Assembly: GCA_902761635.1 (NCBI GenBank)
Contig: CACWLG010000012.1
Coordinates: forward strand, 1 to 56,166
Source: Oscillospiraceae bacterium
GTDB taxonomy: Bacteria; Bacillota; Clostridia; Oscillospirales; Oscillospiraceae
Reading direction: 5' to 3'
Length of the DNA stretch: 56,166 bases
Position 1 is the first letter of the stretch; each line of letters begins with the position of its first letter. This document shows, piece after piece, positions 32,993-41,807 of this stretch. Below the pieces are notes generated by a model that made no database searches, had not been told where the DNA came from, and saw only the letters and a list, made by a program, of their open reading frames with translations. A program made the position numbers and the translations under genes.

Positions 32993-33852
32993 TGAAAATG
33001 AAGACGTCCAGGGCGGTTATTCTGACGATCATCGCCGTTCTTCTTGCAATCTACATTCTCTTCCCCTTCGCGCTGGTGGTTCTGAACTCCTTCAAGACCC
33101 AGGCCGCCATCGTGCAGAACCCAATCTCCGCCACGGGGGCGAGCTTCAAGCAGTTTGCCTCCAACCTGAGCGCGGTCGTGAACAACAAGAACTTCTCCTT
33201 CTGGCGCGCCTTCGGCTCCTCGGCCGTGGTCACCATCATCTCCTTGGTTCTGCTGGCCGTGTTCGGCGGCATGTCCGCATGGGTCATCTGCCGCAACAAG
33301 ACCAAATGGTCCACCGTCATCTATATGACCTTCATCTCCTCTATGATCATCCCCTTCCAGGTGGTTATGCTCCCGCTGATCGCCACCTTCCGCGAAGTGG
33401 GAAAATACATTGGATTGGGTATGAACGGAACGCTGCCCGGCCTGATCTTTGCCTACTGCGGCTTCGGCGGCGCCATGACGGTGTTCATCCTCACCGGCTT
33501 CATCAAGGGCATCCCCTATGAGCTGGAGGAGGCCGCGGCCATCGACGGTTGCTCTCCCGAGGGGACCTTCTTCCGCATCATCTTCCCGCTTCTCAAGCCC
33601 ACGATCGTGACCGTCACGATCCTCAACGGCATGTGGATCTGGAACGACTACCTGCTCCCCTCCATTCTGCTGGGCCAGAACAATCCGAACAAGACCCTGC
33701 CCGTCGCGGTGCAGGCCTTCGTCGGCTCCTTCGTGAAGTCCTGGGACATGATCCTGACGGCGGCTCTGCTCGCCATGATCCCCATGATCGTGATTTTCCT
33801 GGTTGCGCAGAAGCACATCATGGACGGTATGGTTCAGGGCGCTATCAAGTAA
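32992..33852 (+). CDS. Sugar ABC transporter permease (MalG/UgpE type)
   Basis: The 286-residue protein has six membrane segments and the EAA loop YELEEAAAIDGCSPEGTFF (about 173-191). It starts within the stop of the first permease gene. It would pair with that permease; the ATPase is not in the window and is probably a shared one encoded elsewhere. Confidence 0.92.
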   Translation: MKMKTSRAVILTIIAVLLAIYILFPFALVVLNSFKTQAAIVQNPISATGASFKQFASNLSAVVNNKNFSFWRAFGSSAVVTIISLVLLAVFGGMSAWVICRNKTKWSTVIYMTFISSMIIPFQVVMLPLIATFREVGKYIGLGMNGTLPGLIFAYCGFGGAMTVFILTGFIKGIPYELEEAAAIDGCSPEGTFFRIIFPLLKPTIVTVTILNGMWIWNDYLLPSILLGQNNPNKTLPVAVQAFVGSFVKSWDMILTAALLAMIPMIVIFLVAQKHIMDGMVQGAIK

Positions 33853-33875
33853 TTACACCCGAAAACGCATTCTTT

Positions 33876-33907
33876 GGGGGTGCCGTCATCCGGCACCCCT
33901 GATTTTA
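33876..33907 (+). terminator. Hairpin before the DUF624 gene
   Basis: A perfect 9-bp GC stem (GGGGTGCCG with its complement) and TCATC loop is followed by a T-rich stretch. It sits between the permeases and the YesL-like gene, where it may reduce but not stop read-through. Confidence 0.6.
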
Positions 33908-33930
33908 TCTCTGTATCGGAGGTCGGCAAA

Positions 33931-34734
33931 ATGAAGCTTTTTGATTCCGACGGCCCGCTGATGACGGCCCTGAGCAGATTCGCGGATATCGTGATCTGCA
34001 ATCTCATGTTCGTGCTCTTCTCGCTCCCCGTCTTCACGATCGGCGCTTCCCTGGCGGCGCTGTACACCTGTACGCTGCAGTTCGTGTATGAAGAGGACAG
34101 GGACACGGGCCTGGTTTTCCGGGATTTCTGGCTGGCCTTCAGGCGCAATTTCAAACAGGCGACGATCCTGTGGCTGATCTGTCTGCTGATGCTGCTGTTT
34201 CTCGGCGCCTATTACTGGGCCGTTCAGAATCTTGAGGGCGCCGCCGGCAAGCTTTATCAGATCACCTTTTATCTTCTGGTCTTTCTGTTTCTCTTCGGCT
34301 TTGTCTACCTCTTCCCTCTCCAGGCCCGCTATGAGAACACGGTCGGAAACACCCTGCGCAATGCCTGGCTCCTGGGCGCGGCGGCCTTCCCCTGGACGGT
34401 GCTCTGCATCCTGCTTGTTGTCGCGGCCTTTTATATCAGCTTCGTCATGAATCCCGACGCGGTGAATCTCTTTACCTATCTCTGGGGCGTATGCGGCTTC
34501 GGCCTCATCGCCTATCTGCAGAGCTTCCTGATCCGCAGGGCCTTCTCGAAGCTCGACCCTGAGGTGATGAAGCGCAAAACTCTGCGGGCAGAGGGCTCCG
34601 TCTTCACCGATGAGGAGCACCGGGACGGGGACTTCATGATCCAGGAGAGCAGCTACTCCGATCCGAACTGGAACCGGCGGGAGGACATCGTCGGCCCCGA
34701 CAAGCCGCAGAAGAAAAACAGAAGACGGCGCTGA
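33931..34734 (+). CDS. YesL-like DUF624 membrane protein
   Basis: The start at 33931 follows GGAGG. The 267-residue protein has about five membrane segments in its first 215 residues, with a DUF624 pattern at the N-terminus (LSRFADIVICNLMFVLFSLPVFTIGAS). The tail is basic and ends KKNRRRR. DUF624 proteins accompany many family-1 sugar importers in Firmicutes; their role is unknown. The position in the operon supports the link to this importer. Confidence 0.85.
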   Translation: MKLFDSDGPLMTALSRFADIVICNLMFVLFSLPVFTIGASLAALYTCTLQFVYEEDRDTGLVFRDFWLAFRRNFKQATILWLICLLMLLFLGAYYWAVQNLEGAAGKLYQITFYLLVFLFLFGFVYLFPLQARYENTVGNTLRNAWLLGAAAFPWTVLCILLVVAAFYISFVMNPDAVNLFTYLWGVCGFGLIAYLQSFLIRRAFSKLDPEVMKRKTLRAEGSVFTDEEHRDGDFMIQESSYSDPNWNRREDIVGPDKPQKKNRRRR

Positions 34735-34739
34735 AAGGG

Positions 34740-34777
34740 AAAGCACCGGTCAGGCCCAAAAGGCTTGACCGGTGCTT
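34740..34777 (+). terminator. Terminator of the sugar ABC operon
   Basis: A 14-bp stem (GCACCGGTCAGGCC with GGCTTGACCGGTGC, one wobble) and short A-rich loop closes the operon just after the DUF624 stop. Confidence 0.85.
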
Positions 34778-34814
34778 TCCTGTAATATCTGCGGAGTCGC
34801 AGAGGGCGTGATGC

Positions 34815-34847
34815 TTTTTCCATAAAACACAGTGTTTTATGGAAAAA
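34815..34847 (-). terminator. Near-perfect AT-rich palindrome after the ferredoxin gene
   Basis: Two 16-base arms (TTTTTCCATAAAACAC and its complement) are separated by one base. The palindrome lies six bases after the stop of the leftward ferredoxin gene and is U-rich on that strand, so it can act as its terminator. The one-base loop and long arms are unusual. Confidence 0.6.
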
Positions 34848-34852
34848 ACGTA

Positions 34853-35635
34853 TCAGTCGATGTGGATGATCTTCTTTGTCAGGTCCGCCGCCTTCACGTT
34901 GTCGTTCGGGAAGCGCTCCCGCTTCTCGGTGATTTTGCCCACATTGATCGCCTGCTTCGGGCAGTACTGCACACAGCTCAGGCAGCCGATGCAGTCCGTG
35001 CCGAAAACGGGCTTTTTCTCCCGCAGCTCGATGTTGCCGCGGGGGCACACCCGGGCGCAGGTGCCGCAGGCAATGCAGTCGTCGTTGACCCAGAACTTTT
35101 TGACGCGCCTGGCATGCATTTTGGAAAAGGCCCTGCTCTCCAGCGCAAAGAACGCCTTCTCCGGCGGTTTCCTTTCGCTCTTCTTCATGGCCCTGACTGC
35201 GGCGGCAACCTCCATGGCTTTTCTGTCGACACGCGCCTGGGCGTGCTCCTTTGATGTGGGCGGGAAGCTGAGGCTGTGCGGCATCAGCCAGATGCAGGTG
35301 GAGTGGTTGGAGATCGTGTTCCAGTAGTCGAGGCCCACGATTTCGTCGATCTTGTGAAGGCCGCAGCCCATGTATCCGGCAAACTGCTCCACCGCGAATT
35401 TGTAGGCATCCGGGGCAATTTTGATCACCTTCAGGTATTGCTCCACATGGCCCGGCAGACCGCCGCCGTAGCAGGGAAAGATAAAGCCAACGCGCCTGGC
35501 CTCGGTGGCGTCGGTCTTCTCAGGGAAGGAGCGCATCAGGACGATGTCCGTGTCGCCCAGACGGGATGCGATATCCCTGGCCATGTTCAGACAGTGGCCG
35601 GAGCCGGAGTAACAGTAAATAATGTTCTCACTCAT
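34853..35635 (-). CDS. EFR1-family ferredoxin (flavodoxin-like domain plus two 4Fe-4S clusters)
   Basis: The 260-residue protein begins with a flavodoxin-like domain (YSGSGHCLNMA binds the FMN phosphate, about 9-19). It ends with two ferredoxin motifs (CIACGTCARVCP and CIGCLSCVQYCP, about 188-230). This EFR1 family is common in clostridial gut bacteria and probably transfers electrons between flavin and iron-sulfur partners. No redox partner gene is next to it. Confidence 0.9.
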   Translation of the reverse strand: MSENIIYCYSGSGHCLNMARDIASRLGDTDIVLMRSFPEKTDATEARRVGFIFPCYGGGLPGHVEQYLKVIKIAPDAYKFAVEQFAGYMGCGLHKIDEIVGLDYWNTISNHSTCIWLMPHSLSFPPTSKEHAQARVDRKAMEVAAAVRAMKKSERKPPEKAFFALESRAFSKMHARRVKKFWVNDDCIACGTCARVCPRGNIELREKKPVFGTDCIGCLSCVQYCPKQAINVGKITEKRERFPNDNVKAADLTKKIIHID

Positions 35636-35823
35636 GATCGTTGTCTCCTGAAATAATACCTGTAAAAATGTCTGTGACGGATGTGAATCGCAGCAAATCT
35701 GCGCTTCCCGGCCGTAAAGCGTCCACAGATACTATATCGAAGCTGTACAGGCTTGTCAAGTTTTTTTCTGTTTCGGGACCGCGCAGGCAGGGTAAGCGCG
35801 CGGAATCTGTTCGGTTTTGTATT

Positions 35824-36660
35824 TCATGCGAGCGGAAGGATCTCATGAATGTCATAGGTATCAAAGTAAATATCATAGGCGGTCTGTTTGTCCCCGAGCA
35901 GCTCGATCAGGGCGCCCGCCTGAAACATGCGGGAGAGCGTACCGCCGGGCGCCTTCCACGCTGCATTTGAGATGACGTGCATATCGGGTTCCTCCCGCAA
36001 TATGAGTTCCGCCCCAAACAGCAGCGCCCCGGTCGCAATGTGATAATCGCTGGATATGATCGCAAGCCCGGACACCTTCGGGCATTCTTTTTTCAGAAGG
36101 TCCAGGGTATAGACTGCGTTCTGCGCCGTGGTCTGGGACTTGTCCTCCACAAGGATGCGCGAGGGCTCGATCCCGTTGTCCCGAAGCCATTTTGCCATTT
36201 CTCCGGCTTCCGTGGCGGAAGGATTATCCCGCGCTGTACCGCCGCCGGTGCAGACGATTACAGCGTTGGGATACTTCTGCGCACAACGTTTTAAAGTCTC
36301 CAGGCGATGGATGAGTTCCTCCTTCATGCTTCCGTCCGGATTGAGCTGAAATCCCAGGGCGACAAGGCAGAGCTCATCCGTGTCCGGCAGACCGTCCGGG
36401 AGGATTTCTTCGTTTATGGTCAGGTCACTCCCGTGCCAGAGCTGCAGGATTGCCGTCCATTTTTCTGCGGCGGCGGCGTCGACCGCCTCCAGCTCTCCCA
36501 GCAGTTGGCTGATCCTGTCGGCGGCGGCCGCCCCGTTTGCGCCGTACAGGACAACGATTTTTTCAATGAGTTCCCACGAGGCCGGATTTTCAGCCGCGGC
36601 TGTCGACGCAGCCGACAGACAGAGCACGGCCGCAAGAAGCAGCGCGAGTAATCTTTTCAT
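35824..36660 (-). CDS. Secreted YdcF/SanA-type (DUF218) protein
   Basis: The start at 36660 follows AGGGG and gives 278 residues with a signal peptide (about 1-23, LLAAVLCLSAASTAAA). The DUF218 core contains LVALGFQLNPDG, VCTGGGTARDNPSATEAG and TTAQNAVYTLDLL (about 100-205). Proteins of this fold (YdcF, ElyC, SanA) affect cell envelope processes, and their chemistry is not fully known. An extended frame to 36798 has no ribosome site. Confidence 0.85.
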   Translation of the reverse strand: MKRLLALLLAAVLCLSAASTAAAENPASWELIEKIVVLYGANGAAAADRISQLLGELEAVDAAAAEKWTAILQLWHGSDLTINEEILPDGLPDTDELCLVALGFQLNPDGSMKEELIHRLETLKRCAQKYPNAVIVCTGGGTARDNPSATEAGEMAKWLRDNGIEPSRILVEDKSQTTAQNAVYTLDLLKKECPKVSGLAIISSDYHIATGALLFGAELILREEPDMHVISNAAWKAPGGTLSRMFQAGALIELLGDKQTAYDIYFDTYDIHEILPLA

Positions 36661-36706
36661 GATGGCACCCCTGTTCTTTTTTTTCCTATGTGGGTATCGA
36701 CTTGAA

Positions 36707-36805
36707 TCAGCAATACAAAGGTGAAGCGCCGTCCATGGCAAGCTTGCAGAGCTTCTCGCCAAAGCGCTCCCGCAGGACGGTGTTGAGGCTTCTGTCATAC
36801 GCCAT
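36707..36805 (-). pseudogene. Relic of a TIGR01212-family radical-SAM gene
   Basis: An ATG eight bases after the dehydrogenase stop opens a 32-codon frame reading MAYDRSLNTVLRERFGEK and then KLAMDG. This matches the N-terminus of TIGR01212 radical-SAM proteins, where the next residues are normally DGGFTCPNRDG and the cysteine motif. Here the match ends at DG and a stop follows four codons later. The rest is replaced by the end of the intergenic region before the DUF218 gene, so this looks like a deletion scar. Confidence 0.55.
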
Positions 36806-36813
36806 GGAGCATC

Positions 36814-38316
36814 TCAGTCCCGTTGGAACAGATCCCGGGTGTAGACCTTGTCCTTCACATCATCCAGCACGCGGTCATAGCGGTTTGCGATGATGCAGCC
36901 GCACATGCTCTTAAACCTTTTGAGATCATTGACCACAAGGCTCCCGAAGAAGGTGGAACCGTCGGGCAGCGTCGGCTCATAGATCACCACCGCAGCGCCC
37001 TTGGCCTTGATGCGCTTCATGACTCCCTGGATCGAGGACGCGCGGAAATTGTCGGAGTTGGCCTTCATGGTCAGGCGGTATACGCCCACCACCAGCTCCT
37101 TCTGTTGGCTCTCCTTCTCAGCGGAATAGGCTTCGCTGCTGCCATAGGTCCCCGCGATCTCCAGGACCCGGTCGGCAATGAAGTCCTTGCGGGTGCGGTT
37201 GCTCTCCACGATGGCATGGATCAGATTCTCAGGCACATCCCGGTAGTTTGCCAGAAGCTGCTTGGTGTCCTTGGGCAGGCAGTAGCCGCCATAGCCAAAG
37301 GAAGGGTTGTTGTAAAAGTCCCCTACCCGGGGATCCAGGCATACCCCCTTGATGATAGAGGCGGTGTCGAGGCCCTTGACCTCGGCATAGGTGTCCAGCT
37401 CGTTGAAGTAGCTCACCCGCAGGGCGAGATAGGTGTTGGCGAAGAGCTTGGTCGCCTCAGCCTCGGTGGTGCCCATGAAGAGCGTGGGAACGGGCCTTTT
37501 GATGGCGGCCTCCTGGAGCATGGATGCAAAGATCCGCGCAGGCTCCTCATTGCCCGCATCGCTGCCCACAATGATGCGGCTGGGATAGAGATTGTCATAG
37601 AGGGCCTTGGACTCCCGCAGGAACTCCGGGCTGAAGAGAAGCCTGTCCATGTGGAAAAGCTCCCTCGTGTGAGCCGTATAGCCCACGGGTACTGTGGATT
37701 TGATGATGACAACAGGCTTTTCCGCCCGCCCGGCAGTGGACTCCTGGATCAGCTTCAGCACCGTCTCAACAGCGGAGCAGTCAAAATAATTGGTCTTGGG
37801 ATCGTAGTTTGTCGGGACGGCCAGGATGATATAGTCAGCATCCGCATAGGCCGCGGCGCCGTCCGTCGTCGCGTGAAGCTGCAGCTTCCGTTTTCCCGCC
37901 TTGGCCTCGGCCAGGTACTTCTCGATATAATCGTCCTGGATCGGCGTGTGCCAGGCGTTGATCATCGCCGCCTTTTCCTCCTTGGTGCAGACGGCTGTGA
38001 CCTCATGGTGCTGGGCCAGCAGGACCGCAAGGGACAGGCCCACATAGCCCACGCCGGCAACAGCGATCTTGTACTGCCGGTCAAGATGGATCGGCTCGCC
38101 GCTTTGTTCGGCAAAGACCTCCGTCACCTCAAAGCCCAGCACGGCTGCAAGGGCCTCCAGCTGGTCAAGCGAGGGCTTATGCGTTCCGTTTTCCAGCCTG
38201 GACAGTACCGAGCGGTTGATGCCGGTCCTGGCGGCAAGCTGTGCCTGGGTGATATTGAGCGCCTTTCGCCTGGAGACAACGGTCTGGGCGAGAAGCGGTA
38301 AGAACAGTGTACGCAT
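36814..38316 (-). CDS. XRE-type HTH domain fused to UDP-sugar dehydrogenase
   Basis: The 500-residue protein starts after AAGGAGG. Residues 10-70 are an XRE/Cro-type helix-turn-helix ([20 protein letters not shown], then [18 protein letters not shown]). Residues 82-500 are a complete nucleotide-sugar dehydrogenase: NAD motif GVGYVGL (88-94), catalytic Cys346 in [10 protein letters not shown], and the SPEFLRE and FRASS segments. The enzyme should oxidise a UDP-hexose to a UDP-uronic acid for polysaccharide synthesis, while the HTH could bind DNA, so it may be a sugar-sensing regulator. The join is in frame with no sign of a missed stop. It has a TTGACC-17-TACCAT promoter. Confidence 0.92.
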   Translation of the reverse strand: MRTLFLPLLAQTVVSRRKALNITQAQLAARTGINRSVLSRLENGTHKPSLDQLEALAAVLGFEVTEVFAEQSGEPIHLDRQYKIAVAGVGYVGLSLAVLLAQHHEVTAVCTKEEKAAMINAWHTPIQDDYIEKYLAEAKAGKRKLQLHATTDGAAAYADADYIILAVPTNYDPKTNYFDCSAVETVLKLIQESTAGRAEKPVVIIKSTVPVGYTAHTRELFHMDRLLFSPEFLRESKALYDNLYPSRIIVGSDAGNEEPARIFASMLQEAAIKRPVPTLFMGTTEAEATKLFANTYLALRVSYFNELDTYAEVKGLDTASIIKGVCLDPRVGDFYNNPSFGYGGYCLPKDTKQLLANYRDVPENLIHAIVESNRTRKDFIADRVLEIAGTYGSSEAYSAEKESQQKELVVGVYRLTMKANSDNFRASSIQGVMKRIKAKGAAVVIYEPTLPDGSTFFGSLVVNDLKRFKSMCGCIIANRYDRVLDDVKDKVYTRDLFQRD

Positions 38317-38337
38317 CTGAATACCTCCTTTAAGCAG

Positions 38338-38366
38338 ATGGTAGCATATTTCTCCCGGAGGGTCAA
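38338..38366 (-). promoter_or_regulatory. Promoter of the XRE-dehydrogenase gene
   Basis: On the minus strand TTGACC (38361-38366), 17 bp and TACCAT (38338-38343) lie just before the AAGGAGG of the gene. The upstream gap to 38584 has an inverted repeat (TGTTG...CAACA) and no open gene. Confidence 0.65.
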
Positions 38367-38584
38367 GAGTAATGTTGTCAGATTAAGCAAAAAATCGTCT
38401 CATTTTCTTCGGTTGTGAGATTTCTTGTTGTTTTCAGCAACATTCCGTATGCGTGTCGCAAGCTCTGTCAGGGCGTTCGTTTGTCAGCTGCCTGCTGCGT
38501 GAACGCCTGAGACCATCCCTCTTGCATTACGCGCAAAGCCCGGCTATAATAGCAGCGATCCGTTTTGCAGGCCGGGAGGATGCC

Positions 38585-39115
38585 ATGAGATACATAGTCT
38601 TTGATGTGGAGACACCGAACCGATTCAATAACCGCATGAGTGCCATCGGCATCAGCGTCATTGAGGATGGGCAGATCGTGGAGGAATTCTATTCCCTGGT
38701 TGATCCCGAGCAGCCCTTTGACTGGTTCAACACCCGCCTCACGGGCATCAGCGAAGAGTCCGTCGCCGGTGCGCCGACCTTTCCCCGGCTTTGGGAGCAG
38801 ATCGAGCCGCTTATGTCCTCCGGCGTCCTGGCAGCCCATAACCTGAGCTTTGACATGGGGGTGCTGCGGCGCTGCCTCTGTGATTACGGCATCGACTGGA
38901 AGCCGTATGCCAAAGGCCTCTGCACTGTCATCATGGGCCGCAGCCTGCTGCCCGGCATCAGCCACAGGCTCAACGATATGTGTGATTATTACGGCATTGA
39001 TCTCAACCACCACCAGGCCGACAGCGACAGCCGCGCCTGTGCCGAGATCCTGCTGCGCTACCTGGCGGGCGGCGCCGAGCCGGAAAAATACATCCGGACC
39101 TACCGCCTGCGCTGA
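38585..39115 (+). CDS. DnaQ-like 3'-5' exonuclease
   Basis: The start at 38585 follows GGAGG. The 176-residue protein has the DEDDh exonuclease motifs: DVET (7-10), HNLSFD (about 87-92) and HHQADSD (about 140-146). This small stand-alone form resembles the proofreading epsilon subunit domain and other nucleases of the family. It probably removes nucleotides from DNA or RNA ends. The gene is followed by a strong terminator. Confidence 0.88.
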   Translation: MRYIVFDVETPNRFNNRMSAIGISVIEDGQIVEEFYSLVDPEQPFDWFNTRLTGISEESVAGAPTFPRLWEQIEPLMSSGVLAAHNLSFDMGVLRRCLCDYGIDWKPYAKGLCTVIMGRSLLPGISHRLNDMCDYYGIDLNHHQADSDSRACAEILLRYLAGGAEPEKYIRTYRLR

Positions 39116-39136
39116 AACCGGCGCGGCCAGGATACA

Positions 39137-39182
39137 GCACCGCAGGGGACGATCCCGGATCGCCCCCTGCGGTGCTTTTTTT
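39137..39182 (+). terminator. Terminator between exonuclease and UPF0340 genes
   Basis: A stem of about 17 bp (GCACCGCAGGGGACGAT with near-complement ATCGCCCCCTGCGGTGC) is followed by seven T. It lies between convergent genes. Confidence 0.9.
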
Positions 39183-39729
39183 ATTTCTGCTCTTCGACAT
39201 AACGGGCCCTTTCGCCGCCGATGAATTTCGGCCGCGTCCTGGCGCAGACCAGATTTGCCTCTCCGATCTTCTTTATGCCGAGGCGCACCGGGACTGCGAC
39301 CTCCCGCAGGTGCATCCCGATGAGGGTGTCGCCGATGTCCATGCCCGCATGGGCGCGGATATGCTCGAGTGCGACAGGCTGCGCCATATGCTCCCAGACT
39401 GTTGTGGCAAAGGAGCCGCCCGCGTGGGCCCAGGGCCGGACATTCACTGCCTCCCAGCCATATCGTTCGGCCGTGCTGCGCTCCACGATCAGCGCGCGGT
39501 TGAGATGCTCGCAGCACTGGGCGGCAAGCAGAATGCCGTGTTCGGCCAGGACCGGGGCGATGCCGGCATAGACCGCCTCCGCCGCCTCGAGGCTGGAGCC
39601 TCTGCCGATGCGCTGCCCGACGATCTCACTGGAGGAGCAGCCGACAACCAGAAGCTCCCCCGGCATGAGTTTCGCCGCCTCAAGCAGCTCCGCGGCCGCG
39701 CAGGCCGCCTGTTCTCTGATGTTATCCAT
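39181..39729 (-). CDS. UPF0340 (DUF436, YwlG-type) protein
   Basis: The 182-residue protein matches the UPF0340 pattern (GCSSSEIVGQRIG, CCEHLNRALIVER, HAGMDIGDTLIGMHL). The family is conserved in Firmicutes and uncharacterised. Its start is 21 bases after the stop of the TrkA-C membrane gene, so the two are probably an operon. Confidence 0.88.
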   Translation of the reverse strand: MDNIREQAACAAAELLEAAKLMPGELLVVGCSSSEIVGQRIGRGSSLEAAEAVYAGIAPVLAEHGILLAAQCCEHLNRALIVERSTAERYGWEAVNVRPWAHAGGSFATTVWEHMAQPVALEHIRAHAGMDIGDTLIGMHLREVAVPVRLGIKKIGEANLVCARTRPKFIGGERARYVEEQK

Positions 39730-39750
39730 GATTGCTCCGCTCCTTCCGTT

Positions 39751-40464
39751 TTATTGCCCAAAGTGCTCGCGCGCCCGGAAGCTCTCGCATATGGTTTTGT
39801 AATTCCCGAATACGGTCACTCTGTCGCCGGTGGAAAGCACGGTGTCCGCGCCGGCGGGCACTGCCTTCCTGCCCGGGTGTTCCACCAGCAGCACGAGGAT
39901 GCCACTGTCCGATTTCAGTCCGGTTTCGGACAGGGGTTTGCCGGTAAATGGCTCCGGCACGGTGTTCAGGTTCACGATTGCGATGCAGTCCCCCATCACG
40001 TAGTCCACCAGCAGCACGGTATTCTCGCCGGCCCTGCGCCTCAGGATTATGTCGGCGAGCTTCTGAAGCAGATTGTCTCCCCAGGCGCGGATGGCGGGCA
40101 CCCGCATGACCACGAAGATAATCATGACAGCCCCGAGCGGGATCATGATACCGAGATAGATATTCTTCACCTGCGTGAGCCTTACGCTCATAAAGACGTT
40201 GATAAAAGCGGAAACGATCGTGATATTGAAGGCATAGCCGAAGAGCATCGTGATCCTTGCGAGGCGGCGCCGCTGAATGGTGGACAGGAACATTTCACTC
40301 TCCCGGGTCGTAAAGCCGGTCCCCGTCAGGAGTGAAATGACCTGAAAGCGCGCCTTCTCATCGGGCAGGCCCGTAAAGCGAAACAGGATCGTGAAGAGCT
40401 CTGTGATGACCCAATAGATCAGGATCACCAGCGTGAACAGGATAAAATCCCTGAAAATGTTCAT
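39751..40464 (-). CDS. Membrane protein with TrkA-C (RCK) domain
   Basis: The start at 40464 follows GGAGAC. The 237-residue protein has about four membrane segments with a filter-like LLTGTGFTT (about 44-52), as in Trk/Ktr subunits. A C-terminal RCK_C domain (about 160-225, VPEPFTGKPLSE and LSTGDRVTVFG) usually binds a ligand and gates potassium channels. The membrane part is too short for a full Trk subunit, so it may be a small gated channel. Confidence 0.75.
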   Translation of the reverse strand: MNIFRDFILFTLVILIYWVITELFTILFRFTGLPDEKARFQVISLLTGTGFTTRESEMFLSTIQRRRLARITMLFGYAFNITIVSAFINVFMSVRLTQVKNIYLGIMIPLGAVMIIFVVMRVPAIRAWGDNLLQKLADIILRRRAGENTVLLVDYVMGDCIAIVNLNTVPEPFTGKPLSETGLKSDSGILVLLVEHPGRKAVPAGADTVLSTGDRVTVFGNYKTICESFRAREHFGQ

Positions 40465-40596
40465 AGTCTCATGTCTCCTTGATTGTTGCCGACAGCTTTT
40501 TGACAAGCAGCCGTCCTTTGCCTCTGAAGCTCTTCAAGCAGGTCCTTCCTGTCGACGGCCTGAAAGAAACAGCGCAAGGCTGTCCCTTCTGTCAGG

Positions 40597-41553
40597 TCAG
40601 AGGATGTGGTGCTCCGGGATCTTTCCGGTCAGCAGCAGGCTGATCGCATCCTCGTTCAGATCGCAGCCGATGACGATCAGGGCACTGCGGTTCTCGGGCA
40701 CCGCCTCGATGTGGGCCATGTCCTTTGTCGCGTTGAACTGATACCAGACCCCGTCCTCCGCAAAGAAGCCCTTGACGCGCAGGATTCTGCCGTAGAGCGG
40801 CTCGGAAAAGAGCTTTCCGCTCTTCTCCTTCAGCTCTGCCCGGTCGAGCGTGAGTCCCAGGAAGGACAGGGACTGGAAGGCGGAGGCCCTGCCCGCGATC
40901 ATCTTCCGGTAGTCGGCGACGCGAAACCCGCAGTCCTCCAGGCTTCGGAAATCGTCGTCCGTCAGCTCGTCCCAGTTTTTTATCATAACGCGCCCGGAGA
41001 TACCGGGCGCCGAGATGGCGCTGCACGCCCGCTCCACATGGCGAAGGGTCCGGCGGATCTCCTCCTCCCCCGCAAGCTGGGTCCGGCTCAGCAGGATACA
41101 GCCCGCGCCGGCCGCCTGGGACGCCAGATAGTAATCCTCCTCCGGTGTCATGTCCTCCTCCAGCTTCGCGTCCACGATCGTGATGACGCTGCCGGGCTCA
41201 AACCAGCGGTCCAGGGGGCTTTCGTGCAGGACATCAAAATACTCGTCCATATCGAAGACGCCCGACGGCTCGATAAGCACCCGGTCAAAGCCCTGCATGC
41301 CGAGGGAGATGAGCTTTGTGCGAAAACGCCGGCGGTGGCAGTCTTCATCGCAGGCGCCGGCGAGCATCTCGATCTCACAATTCTCGCCCCGCAGCGCGTG
41401 CAGCAGCGGCATATCCACATTGACGGCGCCCCGGTCGAACACCAGGATCGCAATGCGCCGGTCCTGCCGCAGCATGTATTTGGCATAGCGCAGCAGAAAG
41501 CTCGTTTTCCCCGCGCCGAGGAAGCCCGTTATCAGATCAACCTTTGTCATCAT
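40597..41553 (-). CDS. COG0523/CobW-type GTPase with variant cysteine motif
   Basis: The 318-residue protein starts at ATG 41553 or the next codon, both just after GAGGTG. It has Walker A GFLGAGKTS (about 8-16) and a CobW-type C-terminal domain (about 225-318). The family's CxCC motif is replaced by CDEDCH (about 68-73), and the usual NEFGE segment by FDRGAVN. COG0523 proteins deliver metals such as cobalt, zinc or iron, and the changed motif may alter metal choice. A TTGATA-17-TATATT promoter lies about 125 bp upstream. Confidence 0.82.
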   Translation of the reverse strand: MMTKVDLITGFLGAGKTSFLLRYAKYMLRQDRRIAILVFDRGAVNVDMPLLHALRGENCEIEMLAGACDEDCHRRRFRTKLISLGMQGFDRVLIEPSGVFDMDEYFDVLHESPLDRWFEPGSVITIVDAKLEEDMTPEEDYYLASQAAGAGCILLSRTQLAGEEEIRRTLRHVERACSAISAPGISGRVMIKNWDELTDDDFRSLEDCGFRVADYRKMIAGRASAFQSLSFLGLTLDRAELKEKSGKLFSEPLYGRILRVKGFFAEDGVWYQFNATKDMAHIEAVPENRSALIVIGCDLNEDAISLLLTGKIPEHHIL

Positions 41554-41678
41554 GCACCTCAAGCGTTTGTAATGCAATACTGTTCTCATGCGCAAAGCGC
41601 AGGAGCCCTCACAGCGCAGGAGCCTGCCGCGTCAGCGATCAATCCGTCTTTGCTGTGAAAGCTCTGGCATTCATCGTA

Positions 41679-41707
41679 AATATAGTACACTCCTCCGGGA
41701 TTATCAA
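41679..41707 (-). promoter_or_regulatory. Promoter of the CobW-like gene
   Basis: On the minus strand TTGATA (41702-41707), 17 bp and TATATT (41679-41684) leave a leader of about 120 bases before the start. The leader contains no obvious riboswitch. Confidence 0.7.
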
Positions 41708-41749
41708 GAGATGTTTTTCATGAAAAAGCGCTGATTGTTGTTTCCGCTC

Positions 41750-41778
41750 TTGCACTTTGCGGCGCATTCCTGTATAAT
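41750..41778 (+). promoter_or_regulatory. Promoter of the MATE gene
   Basis: TTGCAC (41750-41755), a 17-bp spacer and TATAAT (41773-41778) lie about 30 bp before the TTG start of the MATE gene. Confidence 0.8.
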
Positions 41779-41807
41779 GGCACGACATTTATCGGAAGGT
41801 GATTATT

